A stretch of 64,000 nucleotides of DNA from Neolewinella aquimaris (GTDB lineage Bacteria > Bacteroidota > Bacteroidia > Chitinophagales > Saprospiraceae), in the NCBI RefSeq assembly GCF_014197245.1, contig NZ_JACIFF010000002.1, positions 386,106-450,105 of the forward strand. Reading direction: 5' to 3'. This document shows, piece by piece, positions 44,722 through 54,090 of the stretch. A program made the position numbers and the translations under genes. Below the pieces are notes generated by a model. That model searched no databases. It had not been told where the DNA came from and saw nothing but the letters and a program-made list of their open reading frames with translations. How positions within the stretch are numbered: the stretch's first letter is position 1; every line of letters begins with the position of its first letter.

Positions 44722-44729
44722 CAAAGGTA
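44722..44729 (-). promoter_or_regulatory. -7 box TACCTTTG of glnS
   Basis: Exact TAnnTTTG on the minus strand, 21 nt before the glnS ATG. Confidence 0.65.
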
Positions 44730-44758
44730 CTAACCGCCCGGCGTGCAGGCCACCAACC

Positions 44759-45250
44759 CTACTGCCAACCCTCCCGCTCCAGCCGATTATATTTCACCTC
44801 CACCGCGGCCCGCAGCTGCTCCTGGTAATCCGCCATCTTCCGGCGAATGTCCTCGTCCTGGGCCCCGAGAATGCGCGCGGCAAGGAGGCCGGCGTTTTTG
44901 GCCCCGTCGAGCGCTACGGTAGCGACGGGAATGCCCCCCGGCATCTGGAGGATGGAGAGTACGGAGTCCCAGCCGTCGATGCTGTTGCGGCTTTTGATGG
45001 GTACCCCGATCACGGGCAGTGGAGTCAGGCTGGCCACCATGCCGGGAAGGTGTGCCGCGCCGCCTGCTCCCGCCACGATCACTTGCACCCCGCGCGCCGC
45101 CGCCCCCTTGGCATACGCATAGAGCCGGTCTGGGGTACGGTGTGCGGAGACGACGGTCACTTCCACTTCGATCCCGAAATCGGTAAGCACTTCGGCGGCT
45201 TCCCGCATCACCGGAAGGTCGGAATCGGAGCCCATAATGATTGATACCAT
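44759..45250 (-). CDS. purE: N5-carboxyaminoimidazole ribonucleotide mutase
   Basis: A 163-aa class I PurE, which converts N5-CAIR to CAIR in purine synthesis. [10 protein letters not shown] at the N-terminus, [33 protein letters not shown] and GVPIKS are diagnostic. The ATG at 45250 is chosen. A TACCTTGC box at 45269-45276, 18 nt upstream, is a plausible -7 element. The partner purK is not adjacent. Confidence 0.96.
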   Translation of the reverse strand: MVSIIMGSDSDLPVMREAAEVLTDFGIEVEVTVVSAHRTPDRLYAYAKGAAARGVQVIVAGAGGAAHLPGMVASLTPLPVIGVPIKSRNSIDGWDSVLSILQMPGGIPVATVALDGAKNAGLLAARILGAQDEDIRRKMADYQEQLRAAVEVKYNRLEREGWQ

Positions 45251-45288
45251 GGCTGAATCTTTAGGCGGGCAAGGTACGCCACGGGCCA

Positions 45289-47727
45289 CTACCCCCCGAC
45301 CCGGCGCGCCGCTTCCTCCAGCCCCGTATTCCGCTTGCGACTTTTAACCTTTTGGTTGCCAAAGGAATAGCTGAGACTCAGGGCGATCCGGCGGCTGTCC
45401 CAGTTCCCGCTGCCCTCACTGTAGAGTCCGTCGAATTCGCTGTAGCCGTCCCAGCCGGCAGTGTAGAAGAGATCGTTGCCGCTGAGCTTCACGTTGAGCT
45501 GGTCGTTCAGGAATTTGCGCTGCAAACCGACGTTCAGTGCACCCAGTTCGTTGTAGCGGAACACGCCACCCCACACGCCGGGACCGGAGAAGTAGCCGCC
45601 GATCTCCGCAGTGAAATCGCCCGGCAGGTTGATGGTATTCTGTACGTAGAAGTTGTAGCTAAACACCCGGACGTCAATCGTGGCCCCGTCGCCGTAGTCG
45701 GCCTGGTTATTGATGTGGCTCGCCGAAGCATTCACGTAGAGGTTCCATTTTTCGGTAAGCTGGGCCGGAACGCTCGCGTTGAAGGAGTAGACCTGCTGGG
45801 AAGCCAGGTTGTCCCAGCTCACGAAGCCCGCTCGGGGATCCTCATCGTCGGGCCCGATGAGGCGGGTGATCTGATTTGCCGTATTGCTGTACGCCAGTTT
45901 GAAGTTGTAGCGGTACTTGTGGGTGTAGCCGAGTTCAAGATTGTCCACGATCTCGGGATTGAGGAAAGGATTGCCGCGCTCGTAACTCAGCTGACTGATC
46001 TGCTGGCGGAAGGGGTTGAGCACGTTGTAGTCCGGCCGGTTGATGCGGCGACCGTAGGCGAGGTTAATGGTGTTTCCCTCCTGAGCATTCAGGCTGTACG
46101 TAAGGCCGGCGTTCGGAAACAGGCTGACGTAGTCGATCTCGACCGGAGGCTCCTGCAAATCGGCGCGGAAGGGAGAAAGCAAACCGGTGGCATCGGTGAT
46201 CTCGGTGCGCAGGCCGGCGGTGTACTTCCAGCGCTCGCCCAGACTTCCGCTGTAACTCACGTAAGCGGCGTAGACGTCCTCTGAGTAGTCGAACTGGTTG
46301 CTGCGGCGGTCGTCCAGTATTCGCTCTCCCGCGGCATCGGGTACCACTTCGTAAAAGAGGAAGGTATTGTAGGTGCGCACCCGCGAGAACTTACCTCCGG
46401 CGCTCAGGGTACCGCCCGCGAGGGGCTGCTCGTAGTCGGTCTGGGCCGTATAGATATCAATGTCGGTCGGCGTATCGAAGTAGTTGTAAAGACTGGTGAG
46501 CGGCGATCCATTGGCGGTGAAGTAGCGGTTGGACTGGTCGGCAAGGTTGTCGTTGCGGAAGCGGCCGTAGTCGAGATCGACGTTCAGGGTCTGCCCCTCG
46601 CCGATGACGTAGCGATAATTGAGGTTGACCGTGCTCTGATTACGGCTCCCGTTGCGCAGGCCGCGCGCCCGCAGGGTGCTGTCGAACACTTCCCTACCGG
46701 CTTCCTGGTCGTAGATGTCGATGTCGTCGATGGTTCGCGACCGGGAGTCGTTAAACCGCCCACCCACCAAAATGCCCAGCGTATGGTCTTCGTGGAGCGA
46801 AACATCGGCGCCCAGGCGGTAGGAAAGCGTGTGGGAATTGCTGATGCCGTGGATGTATTCGTCCATGCGCAGGTCGTTCTGGAAGGCGTTGAGGAGCGTC
46901 GTATTGTAGTACGAACCGTCGTTGTAGCCGGCATTGCCGAAGACGTTGAGCCAGCGGTTGCGGTAGTTGCCGTTGGCGTCCAGGCTTCCCCGGAAGTAGC
47001 GTCCCTGGCTGCCGTTCAGGCTGACACTGCCGTTGGCCCCCTCATCCTCGGCCTTCTTCAGGCGGATGTCGATGATGCCGGCGTTGCCTTCAGCCTCGTA
47101 GCGGGCACCGGGATTGGTGATGATGTCGATGCGGTCGATCTGCTCCGCATTCAGGTTGCGCAGGTAATTGCTGAGGGCGTCGCCGGAAAGGGGCAGGCGG
47201 CGGCCGTCGACGTACAGCAGCACGCCGGAGCGACTCAGTACGTTGATGTTGTCGTTGTTGTCCACGGTTACGCCGGGAGCTTTCCTGAGTAGGTCCAGGC
47301 CGGTATTGCCCGCGGCATTGATGGTGCCCTCTACGTTGAATACGGTCCGGTCGGGCTTTACCTCCACCAGGGCGCGGCGGGCGGTCACGGTCGCTTCGGC
47401 GAGTTCCACCGCGGCGGGAGCCATTTTTAGGATACCAAAGTCGGCGTCCTCATTCAACGACAGCGCGGACCGGCGCAGTTCCGGGGCCCCGAGGAAAGTG
47501 ACGGACAGGTCGTACGTATCGGACGGGACATTCTCCATGCGAAAAAGTCCGGATTCATCGGTCGTTTCCACCTTCACGAGACTGGAATCGGCGGATAGGT
47601 ACAGGGCCACGTTAGCAAAACCGACGGGGGCGCCTTCGGCATCCTGCACCTGACCGCGCAGACTGATTTGGGCGGGTACGCAGGTACAAAGAAAAAGGGC
47701 AAGTGCAAGGGTAAGTTGGTATTTCAT
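45289..47727 (-). CDS. TonB-dependent outer-membrane beta-barrel protein, paralogue 1
   Basis: An 812-aa outer-membrane protein. The ATG at 47727 gives the signal [21 protein letters not shown] carboxypeptidase-regulatory-like domain follows (about 20-100, [21 protein letters not shown]). Next come a TonB plug (about 120-220, [48 protein letters not shown] type) and a long barrel ending [16 protein letters not shown]. It is the OMP_b-brl_3 type rather than SusC, so the ligand is probably not a PUL glycan. It is closely similar along its length to 49732-52161 and is divergent from the histidine kinase. Confidence 0.9.
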   Translation of the reverse strand: MKYQLTLALALFLCTCVPAQISLRGQVQDAEGAPVGFANVALYLSADSSLVKVETTDESGLFRMENVPSDTYDLSVTFLGAPELRRSALSLNEDADFGILKMAPAAVELAEATVTARRALVEVKPDRTVFNVEGTINAAGNTGLDLLRKAPGVTVDNNDNINVLSRSGVLLYVDGRRLPLSGDALSNYLRNLNAEQIDRIDIITNPGARYEAEGNAGIIDIRLKKAEDEGANGSVSLNGSQGRYFRGSLDANGNYRNRWLNVFGNAGYNDGSYYNTTLLNAFQNDLRMDEYIHGISNSHTLSYRLGADVSLHEDHTLGILVGGRFNDSRSRTIDDIDIYDQEAGREVFDSTLRARGLRNGSRNQSTVNLNYRYVIGEGQTLNVDLDYGRFRNDNLADQSNRYFTANGSPLTSLYNYFDTPTDIDIYTAQTDYEQPLAGGTLSAGGKFSRVRTYNTFLFYEVVPDAAGERILDDRRSNQFDYSEDVYAAYVSYSGSLGERWKYTAGLRTEITDATGLLSPFRADLQEPPVEIDYVSLFPNAGLTYSLNAQEGNTINLAYGRRINRPDYNVLNPFRQQISQLSYERGNPFLNPEIVDNLELGYTHKYRYNFKLAYSNTANQITRLIGPDDEDPRAGFVSWDNLASQQVYSFNASVPAQLTEKWNLYVNASASHINNQADYGDGATIDVRVFSYNFYVQNTINLPGDFTAEIGGYFSGPGVWGGVFRYNELGALNVGLQRKFLNDQLNVKLSGNDLFYTAGWDGYSEFDGLYSEGSGNWDSRRIALSLSYSFGNQKVKSRKRNTGLEEAARRVGG

Positions 47728-47759
47728 AGATCGATTGTTGGTCAAGTCGTTGATTACCA

Positions 47760-47767
47760 CAAAATTA
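47760..47767 (-). promoter_or_regulatory. -7 box TAATTTTG of outer-membrane paralogue 1
   Basis: Exact TAnnTTTG on the minus strand, with TTTG 22 nt further upstream as a possible -33 element. It lies in the 209-nt divergent region shared with the histidine kinase gene. Confidence 0.6.
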
Positions 47768-47936
47768 GAATTACCGTCTACGGCCTGCACAAAGCATTCG
47801 ATGGACGGCCACCAGCGGTAGATGAGTGTATAATTCAGGGACGATTAAGTGCGGGCATGGTTGCTCGACCCGTTCAATTGGCTGTTCGTCGGACCACCCC
47901 GACACGGTCCCCACCGAAGACCGTATCATTGTAGGC

Positions 47937-49046
47937 ATGAACTTCGGGCGCAATTGGCCGTGGCGGGAATTACTACTGGTGGCCGGACTGTATCTGGTCT
48001 TCGGAGGCTTCTACATGCTGGCCATTTATTACTCCTCCCCGCCGGAATACCGGGGCACCCTGAGCTACCGGATCCTCTACCTCGATTATCCGCTAAAGGC
48101 CCTTTATACCCTGCCGGTGTGGTACCTGACCTTTCGGGTCTTCGCCCGGTGGAGTCTGCTGAGCAAGGTCGCGCTGAACGTGGTCCTGCTACCGGTGTGG
48201 GTCAAGGGATGGCAGTGGACCTACTACTGGCTCTGCGATACCTTCTTCGGCGGCGGCCACTTGGTTGGTTCCGGGGAGTGGTGGGACGTCTACATTCCCG
48301 CCCTGTTTTACGTGCTGCAGTTCGGCATCTTTCACTCGTGGACGTACTATCAAGACCTGCGGGTAGCGGAGGTTGCCCGGGCGGAGGCTTCGCGCATGGC
48401 CCTGCACAGCGAACTCAGCGCGCTGAAGGCCCAGCTCAACCCCCACTTCCTCTACAACGCCTTCAATACCATCAGCGCCTCCACGGGGCCGGGGCAGGAG
48501 CGCACCCGCGATATGATCGCCCAGCTGAGCGACCTGTTTCGCTACCAACTGCGCGCCAACCGGGAAAACCAACTGCCGCTACGGTCCGAGCTACAATTCG
48601 TGACCGACTACCTGGCCCTCGAACGGGCCCGCTTCGGCGACCGCCTGACCTACGAAATTAGCGTAGGGGACCCCAAGCTTTATGACGCCCTCCTGCCCCC
48701 GCTGTTGCTGCAGCCGCTCGTGGAAAATGCCGTACGCCACGGGCTGTTGCCCCTCATGGAGGGAGGTAGCATCCGGATTACTGCACGTATGGAGTCCGAC
48801 CGACTGAGCCTGTCCGTGACCGACGACGGGGCGGGCTTTATTTTGGAGGAAGTTAGTTACGGCTACGGCATCCAGAATACCCGGCGGCGGCTCGCTTTGC
48901 TGTTTGACGCCGATCTGATCATCTCCAGTTCCCCCGGTCGGGGTACCACCTGTACGTTCTCCATCCCCATTGCCCATGCTCCACAAAGCTCTCGTGATCG
49001 ACGACGAAGCGCCCGCCCGCAAGCTGCTGCAGGAATACCTGAGTGA
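47937..49046 (+). CDS. LytS/YehU-type sensor histidine kinase
   Basis: A 369-aa inner-membrane kinase with about four N-terminal membrane helices (residues about 10-145, for example WRELLLVAGLYLVFGGFYML). The His_kinase domain has LKAQLNPHFLYNAFNTISAS with the phospho-acceptor His 170, and an ATPase domain with LLLQPLVENAVRHGL, DDGAGF and GYGIQNTRRRLALLF. The ATG at 47937 is preferred to an upstream in-frame GTG-rich stretch. There is no large periplasmic sensor, so membrane state or a partner protein may be the signal. Its last 71 nt overlap the response-regulator gene in another frame. Confidence 0.92.
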   Translation: MNFGRNWPWRELLLVAGLYLVFGGFYMLAIYYSSPPEYRGTLSYRILYLDYPLKALYTLPVWYLTFRVFARWSLLSKVALNVVLLPVWVKGWQWTYYWLCDTFFGGGHLVGSGEWWDVYIPALFYVLQFGIFHSWTYYQDLRVAEVARAEASRMALHSELSALKAQLNPHFLYNAFNTISASTGPGQERTRDMIAQLSDLFRYQLRANRENQLPLRSELQFVTDYLALERARFGDRLTYEISVGDPKLYDALLPPLLLQPLVENAVRHGLLPLMEGGSIRITARMESDRLSLSVTDDGAGFILEEVSYGYGIQNTRRRLALLFDADLIISSSPGRGTTCTFSIPIAHAPQSSRDRRRSARPQAAAGIPE

Positions 49047-49713
49047 CTTTCCCGAACTGATCGTGGTGGGTGAGGCAGCCAATGGAGTCGATGCCCTCAG
49101 GCTGATCGCGGAACACGAACCGGAGATCATCTTCCTCGATATCCAAATGCCCGGATTGACCGGACTGGAAGTACTTGCCCGACTGGACGAACTGCCCATG
49201 ATCATCTTCACGACGGCCTACGATCAGTATGCACTGGAAGCCTTTGAACTCCACGCGGTGGATTATCTGCTCAAGCCGTACTCCAAATCCCGCTTCGCCC
49301 GGGCGGTAAATCGCCTGTCCCTACGTAGCCAGCCGGCGCAACCGAACGTCGCCCGCCTCGCCCAGCAACTGCGCGACGACAGCACCCGCTACCCCGACCG
49401 CATCATGGTACCCCGGGCCAATAAGTACGTCGCCCTTCCGGTAGCCGAAATCCTATGTATCCGGGCCGAAGGGGATTACTCCACGATCGTGACGCCGGAG
49501 CGCACTTTCCTTAGTCAGTACAGTCTGAAGGAAACCGAGCAGCGGTTGGACCCGGCCCAGTTTTTACGGATTCACCGGTCGACGATCATCAACCGTTCCG
49601 CCATCGTAGAAATTTACCGGGAGGGGCACGGGTACGACCTGGTGCTATCAAACGGAGAACTGGTCCGGGCCAGCCGCGGATTCGCGGAGGTAGTGAAGGA
49701 CCTGCTGTTCTGA
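48976..49713 (+). CDS. LytTR-family response regulator
   Basis: A 245-aa regulator. The receiver domain (about 1-115) has DDE at 9-11, phospho-acceptor Asp 55 (IIFLDIQMPG) and KPYSKSRF. The LytTR DNA-binding domain (about 140-245) has RAEGDYSTIVTPERTFLSQYSLKE-type sequence and FLRIHRSTIINRSAI. The ATG at 48976 is favoured over a TTG two codons earlier. It overlaps the kinase gene by 71 nt, so expression is coupled. The flanking outer-membrane genes are the obvious candidate targets. Confidence 0.94.
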   Translation: MLHKALVIDDEAPARKLLQEYLSDFPELIVVGEAANGVDALRLIAEHEPEIIFLDIQMPGLTGLEVLARLDELPMIIFTTAYDQYALEAFELHAVDYLLKPYSKSRFARAVNRLSLRSQPAQPNVARLAQQLRDDSTRYPDRIMVPRANKYVALPVAEILCIRAEGDYSTIVTPERTFLSQYSLKETEQRLDPAQFLRIHRSTIINRSAIVEIYREGHGYDLVLSNGELVRASRGFAEVVKDLLF

Positions 49714-49731
49714 ATTTGCCCGGACGTTGGC

Positions 49732-52161
49732 TTACTTTACTCGACCCGCGGCCTCGTCCAGTCCGGTATCGCGGCGACGACTTCTCACCTTCTGATTCCC
49801 GAAATCGTAACTGAGGCTGAGACCCGCGCGGCGGCTGTCCCGGCGAATGACTCCCTGGGTGTACAGTCCGTTGAAATCGCTCTCTCCCCGAATGATTGCC
49901 GTGTAGAAGATGTCGTTGAGCGTAAGCTTGGCACTGAGCTGATCGCCGAGAAAGCGGCGCTGGAGCCCGACGTTGACCACCCCAAGGTCCTGGTACTTAA
50001 AGGTACCGCCCGAGATGCCCGGTCCGAGGTACTGTCCGGTGAGCTCGGCGGTGAACTGACCGGGCAGCGTGAAGGTGTTCTGAAGCACGGCCCGGTAATT
50101 GAACTGCTGTACGTCGACCACCCCATCTTCGCCGTAGTCCGCTTGGTTGTTGATGTAGCTGGCCGAAGCGTTGGTGTAGGCGCGCCACCAGGGCGTCACC
50201 TGCACCGGAGCACTGGCATTAAGGCTGTACACGACCTGTTCCGCCAAGTTAGCGTAGGTAATGAAGCCGGCCTGGGGGTTGATGGGATCGGGGTTGAACA
50301 ACTGCGCGATCTGGTCGGTGGTGCGGCTGTAGGCCGCCTTGAAGTTGTAGCGTTTAGCCAGGGTAAAGGCCAGCTCCAGGTTGTTGGCGATCTCGGGCTG
50401 CAGGAAGGGGTTGCCGCGCTCGTAACTCAGTTCGTTGAGCTGTACGCGGAAGGGGTTAAGGACGTTGTAGTCCGGGCGGTTGATCCGGCGGCCGTAGCGC
50501 AGGCTAAGGGTGTTTCCCGAGGCAAAGGCGTAGGTCAGTCCGGCATTAGGGAACAGACTGAGGTAGTGAAAGGCTACCGGCGTCTCCGGATCGACGTTCG
50601 CAAACGGGAACAGCTCCCCGGTGGCGTCGGTCATCTCCATACGCAGCCCGGTGTTGTAGCTCAGGTTTTCGTTGAGGTTACCGGTGAAGGCCAGGTAGGC
50701 CGCGGCCACGTTCTCCATGTAACTGAACCGGTTGCTGTTGGGGGAAACGAACTCCCGGTCGCTGCCGAACACATCGTAAAAGAGAAAGGCATTATTGGTG
50801 CCTACGTGGGTGAACTTTGCTCCCGCGCTCGCCGCCCCGAAGCTTACGGGAAAATTGTAATCCAGCCGTGCCGTGTAGATGTCGATATCGATTGGGGTGT
50901 CGAAGTAGTTGTCGGAGACGCTGAGCAGTTCGCCGTCGGGACTGAAGTAGCGGTTGGGCTGATCGATCAGGTTGTCGTTGCGGTAGCGGCCGTAGTCGAG
51001 ATCGACGTTGAGGCCGTGGCCGTCCGCGATCGCGAAGTTGTAGTTGAGGTTGAAGGTATTCTGATTGTGGTCTTCCCGGTCGTACACGGAGGCCCGCAGG
51101 ATGCTGTCGGGGCGAATACTGGCGATCATATTCTGGCGAAGGGTATACACTTCGGTGCTGTTGACCACCCGGCGCCGGCCGTCCTGGTACTGGCCCGTAA
51201 AGAGCAGCCCCAGGGTGTGTCGCTTGCCGAGGTAAAAATCAGCACCCGCCCGCAGGGAGGGAGACTGGGTGTAGGGACGGCTCAGCAACGCATCGACGAG
51301 GTAAAATCCGTTCTGCGCACTCCGGAAATCGTTGTCGGTATAGCTGTCGTTCGATGTGTAATTGACGCTCCCGAAAATATTCATGCGGCGACTGCGGTAG
51401 TTGCCGCTGGCGGTGAGGGAGTAAACCGTATAGCGGCCCTGGCTTCCGGAGGCAGCAAGCGAACCGTTGGTGCCCTCGTTTTCCGCTTTCTTCAGCCGGA
51501 TGTCGATGATACCGGCATTGCCTTCGGACTCATAGCGCGCGCCCGGACTGGTGATGATCTCAATGCGGTCCACCCGCTCGGCCGTCAGGTTGCGGAGGTA
51601 GCTGCTGAGCTCGCTTCCGCTGAGCGGGATGCGCTTGCCGTCAACGTACAGCAGTACACCGTTGCGGCCCAGGACACCGATGTTGTCGTTGATGCCTACG
51701 TCTACCCCGGGGGCCTTGCGTAGGAGGTCGAGGGCGTCATTTCCGGCGGCGTTGATCGTGCCCTGGACATTGAAGATGGTGCGGTCCGGCTTCACTTCCA
51801 CCAGGGTCCGGGTGGCGGTTACGGTAGCTCCACTGAGGTCGATTCCCCCCGCAGTGAGTGACAGTGTGCCCAGGTCCAGGTCCTGGTGGATGGCCAGTCC
51901 GGCGCGCCTCAGATCGGCAGATCCCAGGTAGCTGATGACCACGGTGTAGGTATTATCGGGTAGGTTATTGATGCGGAAATCCCCGTCGTTGTCCGTCGTT
52001 TCCGCCTTAAACAGACTGGAATCGTTGGCTAAGTAGAGTGCCACGTTGGCGTAGGCTATGGCTTCACCTTCGGCATTCTCTACGTGGCCCGTCAGACTGA
52101 ATTGGGCGTGGACGCAGGAGCAAAAAAGTATGGCAAAAGCAAAAAAAACGGTGGTTTTCAT
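49732..52161 (-). CDS. TonB-dependent outer-membrane beta-barrel protein, paralogue 2
   Basis: An 809-aa paralogue of 45289-47727 with the same order of parts: signal peptide MKTTVFFAFAILFCSCVHAQ, carboxypeptidase-regulatory-like domain (SLTGHVENAEGEAIAYANVAL), plug ([33 protein letters not shown]) and barrel ending SLSYDFGNQKVRSRRR. The two plugs and C-termini are nearly alike and the barrel loops differ, which suggests duplication followed by change of ligand. A TATCTTTA box at 52198-52205 is a possible -7 element. It converges on the response regulator. Confidence 0.9.
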   Translation of the reverse strand: MKTTVFFAFAILFCSCVHAQFSLTGHVENAEGEAIAYANVALYLANDSSLFKAETTDNDGDFRINNLPDNTYTVVISYLGSADLRRAGLAIHQDLDLGTLSLTAGGIDLSGATVTATRTLVEVKPDRTIFNVQGTINAAGNDALDLLRKAPGVDVGINDNIGVLGRNGVLLYVDGKRIPLSGSELSSYLRNLTAERVDRIEIITSPGARYESEGNAGIIDIRLKKAENEGTNGSLAASGSQGRYTVYSLTASGNYRSRRMNIFGSVNYTSNDSYTDNDFRSAQNGFYLVDALLSRPYTQSPSLRAGADFYLGKRHTLGLLFTGQYQDGRRRVVNSTEVYTLRQNMIASIRPDSILRASVYDREDHNQNTFNLNYNFAIADGHGLNVDLDYGRYRNDNLIDQPNRYFSPDGELLSVSDNYFDTPIDIDIYTARLDYNFPVSFGAASAGAKFTHVGTNNAFLFYDVFGSDREFVSPNSNRFSYMENVAAAYLAFTGNLNENLSYNTGLRMEMTDATGELFPFANVDPETPVAFHYLSLFPNAGLTYAFASGNTLSLRYGRRINRPDYNVLNPFRVQLNELSYERGNPFLQPEIANNLELAFTLAKRYNFKAAYSRTTDQIAQLFNPDPINPQAGFITYANLAEQVVYSLNASAPVQVTPWWRAYTNASASYINNQADYGEDGVVDVQQFNYRAVLQNTFTLPGQFTAELTGQYLGPGISGGTFKYQDLGVVNVGLQRRFLGDQLSAKLTLNDIFYTAIIRGESDFNGLYTQGVIRRDSRRAGLSLSYDFGNQKVRSRRRDTGLDEAAGRVK

Positions 52162-52465
52162 GTTGGGTTAGGTGTCAACGACCGGCGGCTAGGGGCCTAA
52201 AGATAGACGATCCGACGTTGGTGGTGGGTGGCATCAGGGGTGGCAATACAGCGATTTACCTACTTCCCCGATATTTGTTACGCTAACAAACCCGATGATG
52301 TCGGTTTCTTGACGAAATGACAAAAAATTGGTATAAACTATTGATTATATAATATGAGGGCGCGGCGCCCGGATCAGGAACAATTACCGACATAGCCCCG
52401 GACCGGCGGACAATTACACATCGTTAAAATCGCAAAGTATGATAACGGCAACCTACCTTTAGTTG
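52162..52465. promoter_or_regulatory. Divergent regulatory region with TTTGTTA-CGC-TAACAAA palindrome
   Basis: A 304-nt gene-free stretch between outer-membrane paralogue 2 and the MmcQ-like gene. It holds a perfect 7-bp inverted repeat, TTTGTTA (52274-52280) with TAACAAA (52284-52290), an AT-rich tract (about 52317-52354) and a GC hairpin (GGGCG/CGCCC near 52359-52371). Candidate -7 boxes are TATCTTTA (52198-52205, minus) and TACCTTTA (52454-52461, plus). The palindrome looks like an operator; its regulator is unknown. Confidence 0.5.
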
Positions 52466-52822
52466 GTGGACCTTAACACGTTTCTTACCTACTGCCTTGC
52501 CAAACCAGGCGTCACCGAAACCCTTCCTTTCGGACCCGATACCCTCGTGATGAAGGTAGCCGGTAAAATGTTTGCCCTTACTGGCCTCGACGAAACCGAC
52601 TTCCGCCTCAACCTCAAGTGCGACCCCGAACGATCGCTGCAACTGCGCGACCGCTACCCGGACGTCATCATTCCCGGCTGGCACATGAACAAGAAACACT
52701 GGAATACGGTGTACGTCGAGCAAGGCGGGCTTCCCGATAGCCTGGTGACCGAGCTGATCGATCACAGCTACGCACTGGTGGTGGCCTCACTCCCCAAAAA
52801 GACCAGGGAAAGTCTGGAGTGA
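52466..52822 (+). CDS. MmcQ/YjbR-family protein
   Basis: A 118-aa protein of the MmcQ/YjbR DNA-binding-like fold: LNTFLTYCLAKPGVTETLPFGPDTLVMKVAGKMFAL, then LNLKCDPERSLQLRDRYPDVIIPGWHMNKKHWNTVYV. Function is not established. A GTG at 52466 is placed as the start because the -7 box TACCTTTA ends 4 nt before it, giving a leaderless arrangement; TTG at 52463 is the alternative. The family is small and the length is complete. Confidence 0.88.
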   Translation: MDLNTFLTYCLAKPGVTETLPFGPDTLVMKVAGKMFALTGLDETDFRLNLKCDPERSLQLRDRYPDVIIPGWHMNKKHWNTVYVEQGGLPDSLVTELIDHSYALVVASLPKKTRESLE

Positions 52823-52855
52823 TGCACCCGCCCCCGCCGCAGTACAACGCTGCCT

Positions 52856-52873
52856 CCCCGATAGCTATCGGGG
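52856..52873. repeat. 18-bp perfect palindrome CCCCGATAGCTATCGGGG
   Basis: A perfect inverted repeat without a loop, followed closely by a second hairpin (GCGGCC-TCC-GGCCGC, about 52887-52901). Both lie between the MmcQ gene and the next small gene. Palindromes built on GATAGCTATC occur in many Bacteroidota intergenic regions; that statement is from memory. Confidence 0.75.
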
Positions 52874-52938
52874 CGCTAGCACAAAGCGGCCTCCGGCCGC
52901 GCTCATTACCGTCTCACCCCAAACACTTCAATCAGTCT

Positions 52939-53289
52939 ATGTCACACCTCTACACCAAACTCATCGGCGAAGCGCTAAATCCCGACCTGGTGGTGAGATT
53001 TCCCGAAATCAAAAAGATATCGAAGTACAAGAACGTAGATAAATACAATGCCAACTGGTCGCCGGTCATAGATAATGCTCCGCATCTACACGCAGCCATC
53101 GATCAACACCTTGATGAGTTGCTCAGGGCTCACGATACCCTAACGCAGCTGGGCGTGACCGAGCGCGTTTTATACGTCACGGTGACCGAGAGTCTTCAGG
53201 GAAACTTTGAGCTAAGTGAGGAGCAGGTACAAAAGCTTGCCAGCTTGAATGCCGCACTAGCGGTGACGGTGGTTTACCGCAAAGCGTAA
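52939..53289 (+). CDS. Hypothetical protein (116 aa)
   Basis: A soluble 116-aa protein not recognised as a family: MSHLYTKLIGEALNPDLVVR, VDKYNANWSPVIDNAPHLHAAIDQHLDELLRAHDTL-type helices, and a C-terminal beta/helix part (RVLYVTVTESLQGNFELSEE). The ATG at 52939 is chosen because the upstream in-frame stretch is repeat sequence with hairpins. No signal peptide. Confidence 0.65.
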   Translation: MSHLYTKLIGEALNPDLVVRFPEIKKISKYKNVDKYNANWSPVIDNAPHLHAAIDQHLDELLRAHDTLTQLGVTERVLYVTVTESLQGNFELSEEQVQKLASLNAALAVTVVYRKA

Positions 53290-53358
53290 TCGACCAGATT
53301 CGCTCGCTCCTCCCCCATCCACCTTGATCCCGCGCTCCGCCGCCCAAACGTCGCTCTC

Positions 53359-54078
53359 CTACCCCAGTTTTCCCAACTGCTTTACCATGGCCCGCATGTC
53401 CTTCGGCAGTTCCGCTTCGAAGTGCAGCCATTCTTCCGTAACCGGATGGGTGAAGCCGAGGCGGGAAGCGTGGAGGGGTACCCGGGAAAGTAAGGGGCGC
53501 TCGACCTCGTGCTTGCCCTTGTTGTAGCGCCTGCCCTTTATCTCGGAGAGCATAAACTCGGTGCGTTTGCCGTAGAAGGGGTCCACGATGAGCGGGTTGC
53601 CGATGTAGGCCAGGTGGACGCGGATCTGGTGGGTGCGCCCCGTAAAGATCTGGACGCCGACCAGGCTGAAGCGGCCGAAGGTTTCCATCACCTTGTAGTC
53701 GGTGCGGGCGAATTTTCCGTTGCGGTTGGTGACCATCATTTGTCCGACCTTGCTGGGGTGCGGTGCGATGGGTTCATCGATGGTTGCCTCGTCGGGGTCG
53801 GGGGTGCCGTCGACCAGGGCCAGGTACACCTTCTCCACGTCCCGCGCCTCAAACTGCATGCTCAGCGACCGGTGGGCCTCCGGGGTACGCGCGAAGACCA
53901 GCACCCCGGTCGTCGGCCGGTCGAGGCGGTGAACGGGGATGATGTGGCCGTACTTTTCGGCCAGCATATGCTTCAGGTTCGGCAGTTCGGGGTCGTGGCG
54001 ATCGGGTACGGTGAGTACGTCGGCGGGCTTGTCGACTACGACGAGGTGGTCGTCCTGGTGGAGGATCGGAAGTTTCAT
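53359..54078 (-). CDS. RluA-family pseudouridine synthase
   Basis: A 239-aa pseudouridine synthase acting on rRNA or tRNA. The ATG at 54078 is chosen; upstream frame is repeat DNA. The catalytic motif is HRLDRPTTGVLVFAR (Asp of RLD). VDKPADVLTVPD near the start, GRTHQIRVHLAYIGNPLIVD and the C-terminal LHASRLGFTHPVTEEW are diagnostic. There is no S4 domain, so it is a TruC/RluC-like short form. A TACCTTGC -7 box sits 4 nt upstream of the ATG, and a tandem/palindromic repeat begins right behind it. Confidence 0.93.
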   Translation of the reverse strand: MKLPILHQDDHLVVVDKPADVLTVPDRHDPELPNLKHMLAEKYGHIIPVHRLDRPTTGVLVFARTPEAHRSLSMQFEARDVEKVYLALVDGTPDPDEATIDEPIAPHPSKVGQMMVTNRNGKFARTDYKVMETFGRFSLVGVQIFTGRTHQIRVHLAYIGNPLIVDPFYGKRTEFMLSEIKGRRYNKGKHEVERPLLSRVPLHASRLGFTHPVTEEWLHFEAELPKDMRAMVKQLGKLG

Positions 54079-54082
54079 CGGC

Positions 54083-54090
54083 GCAAGGTA
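54083..54090 (-). promoter_or_regulatory. -7 box TACCTTGC of the rluA-type gene, leaderless configuration
   Basis: Near-consensus -7 element on the minus strand with 4 nt before the ATG at 54078. The 17-bp tandem repeats start at the next base, so they occupy the spacer and -33 positions. Confidence 0.5.

Noticed and set aside
50143..51723. Open frame of 526 codons on the plus strand opposite outer-membrane paralogue 2
   Set aside because: It is antisense to a clear TonB-dependent protein and shows only low-complexity Val/Gly/Asp-rich sequence, an artefact of GC-rich codon use.
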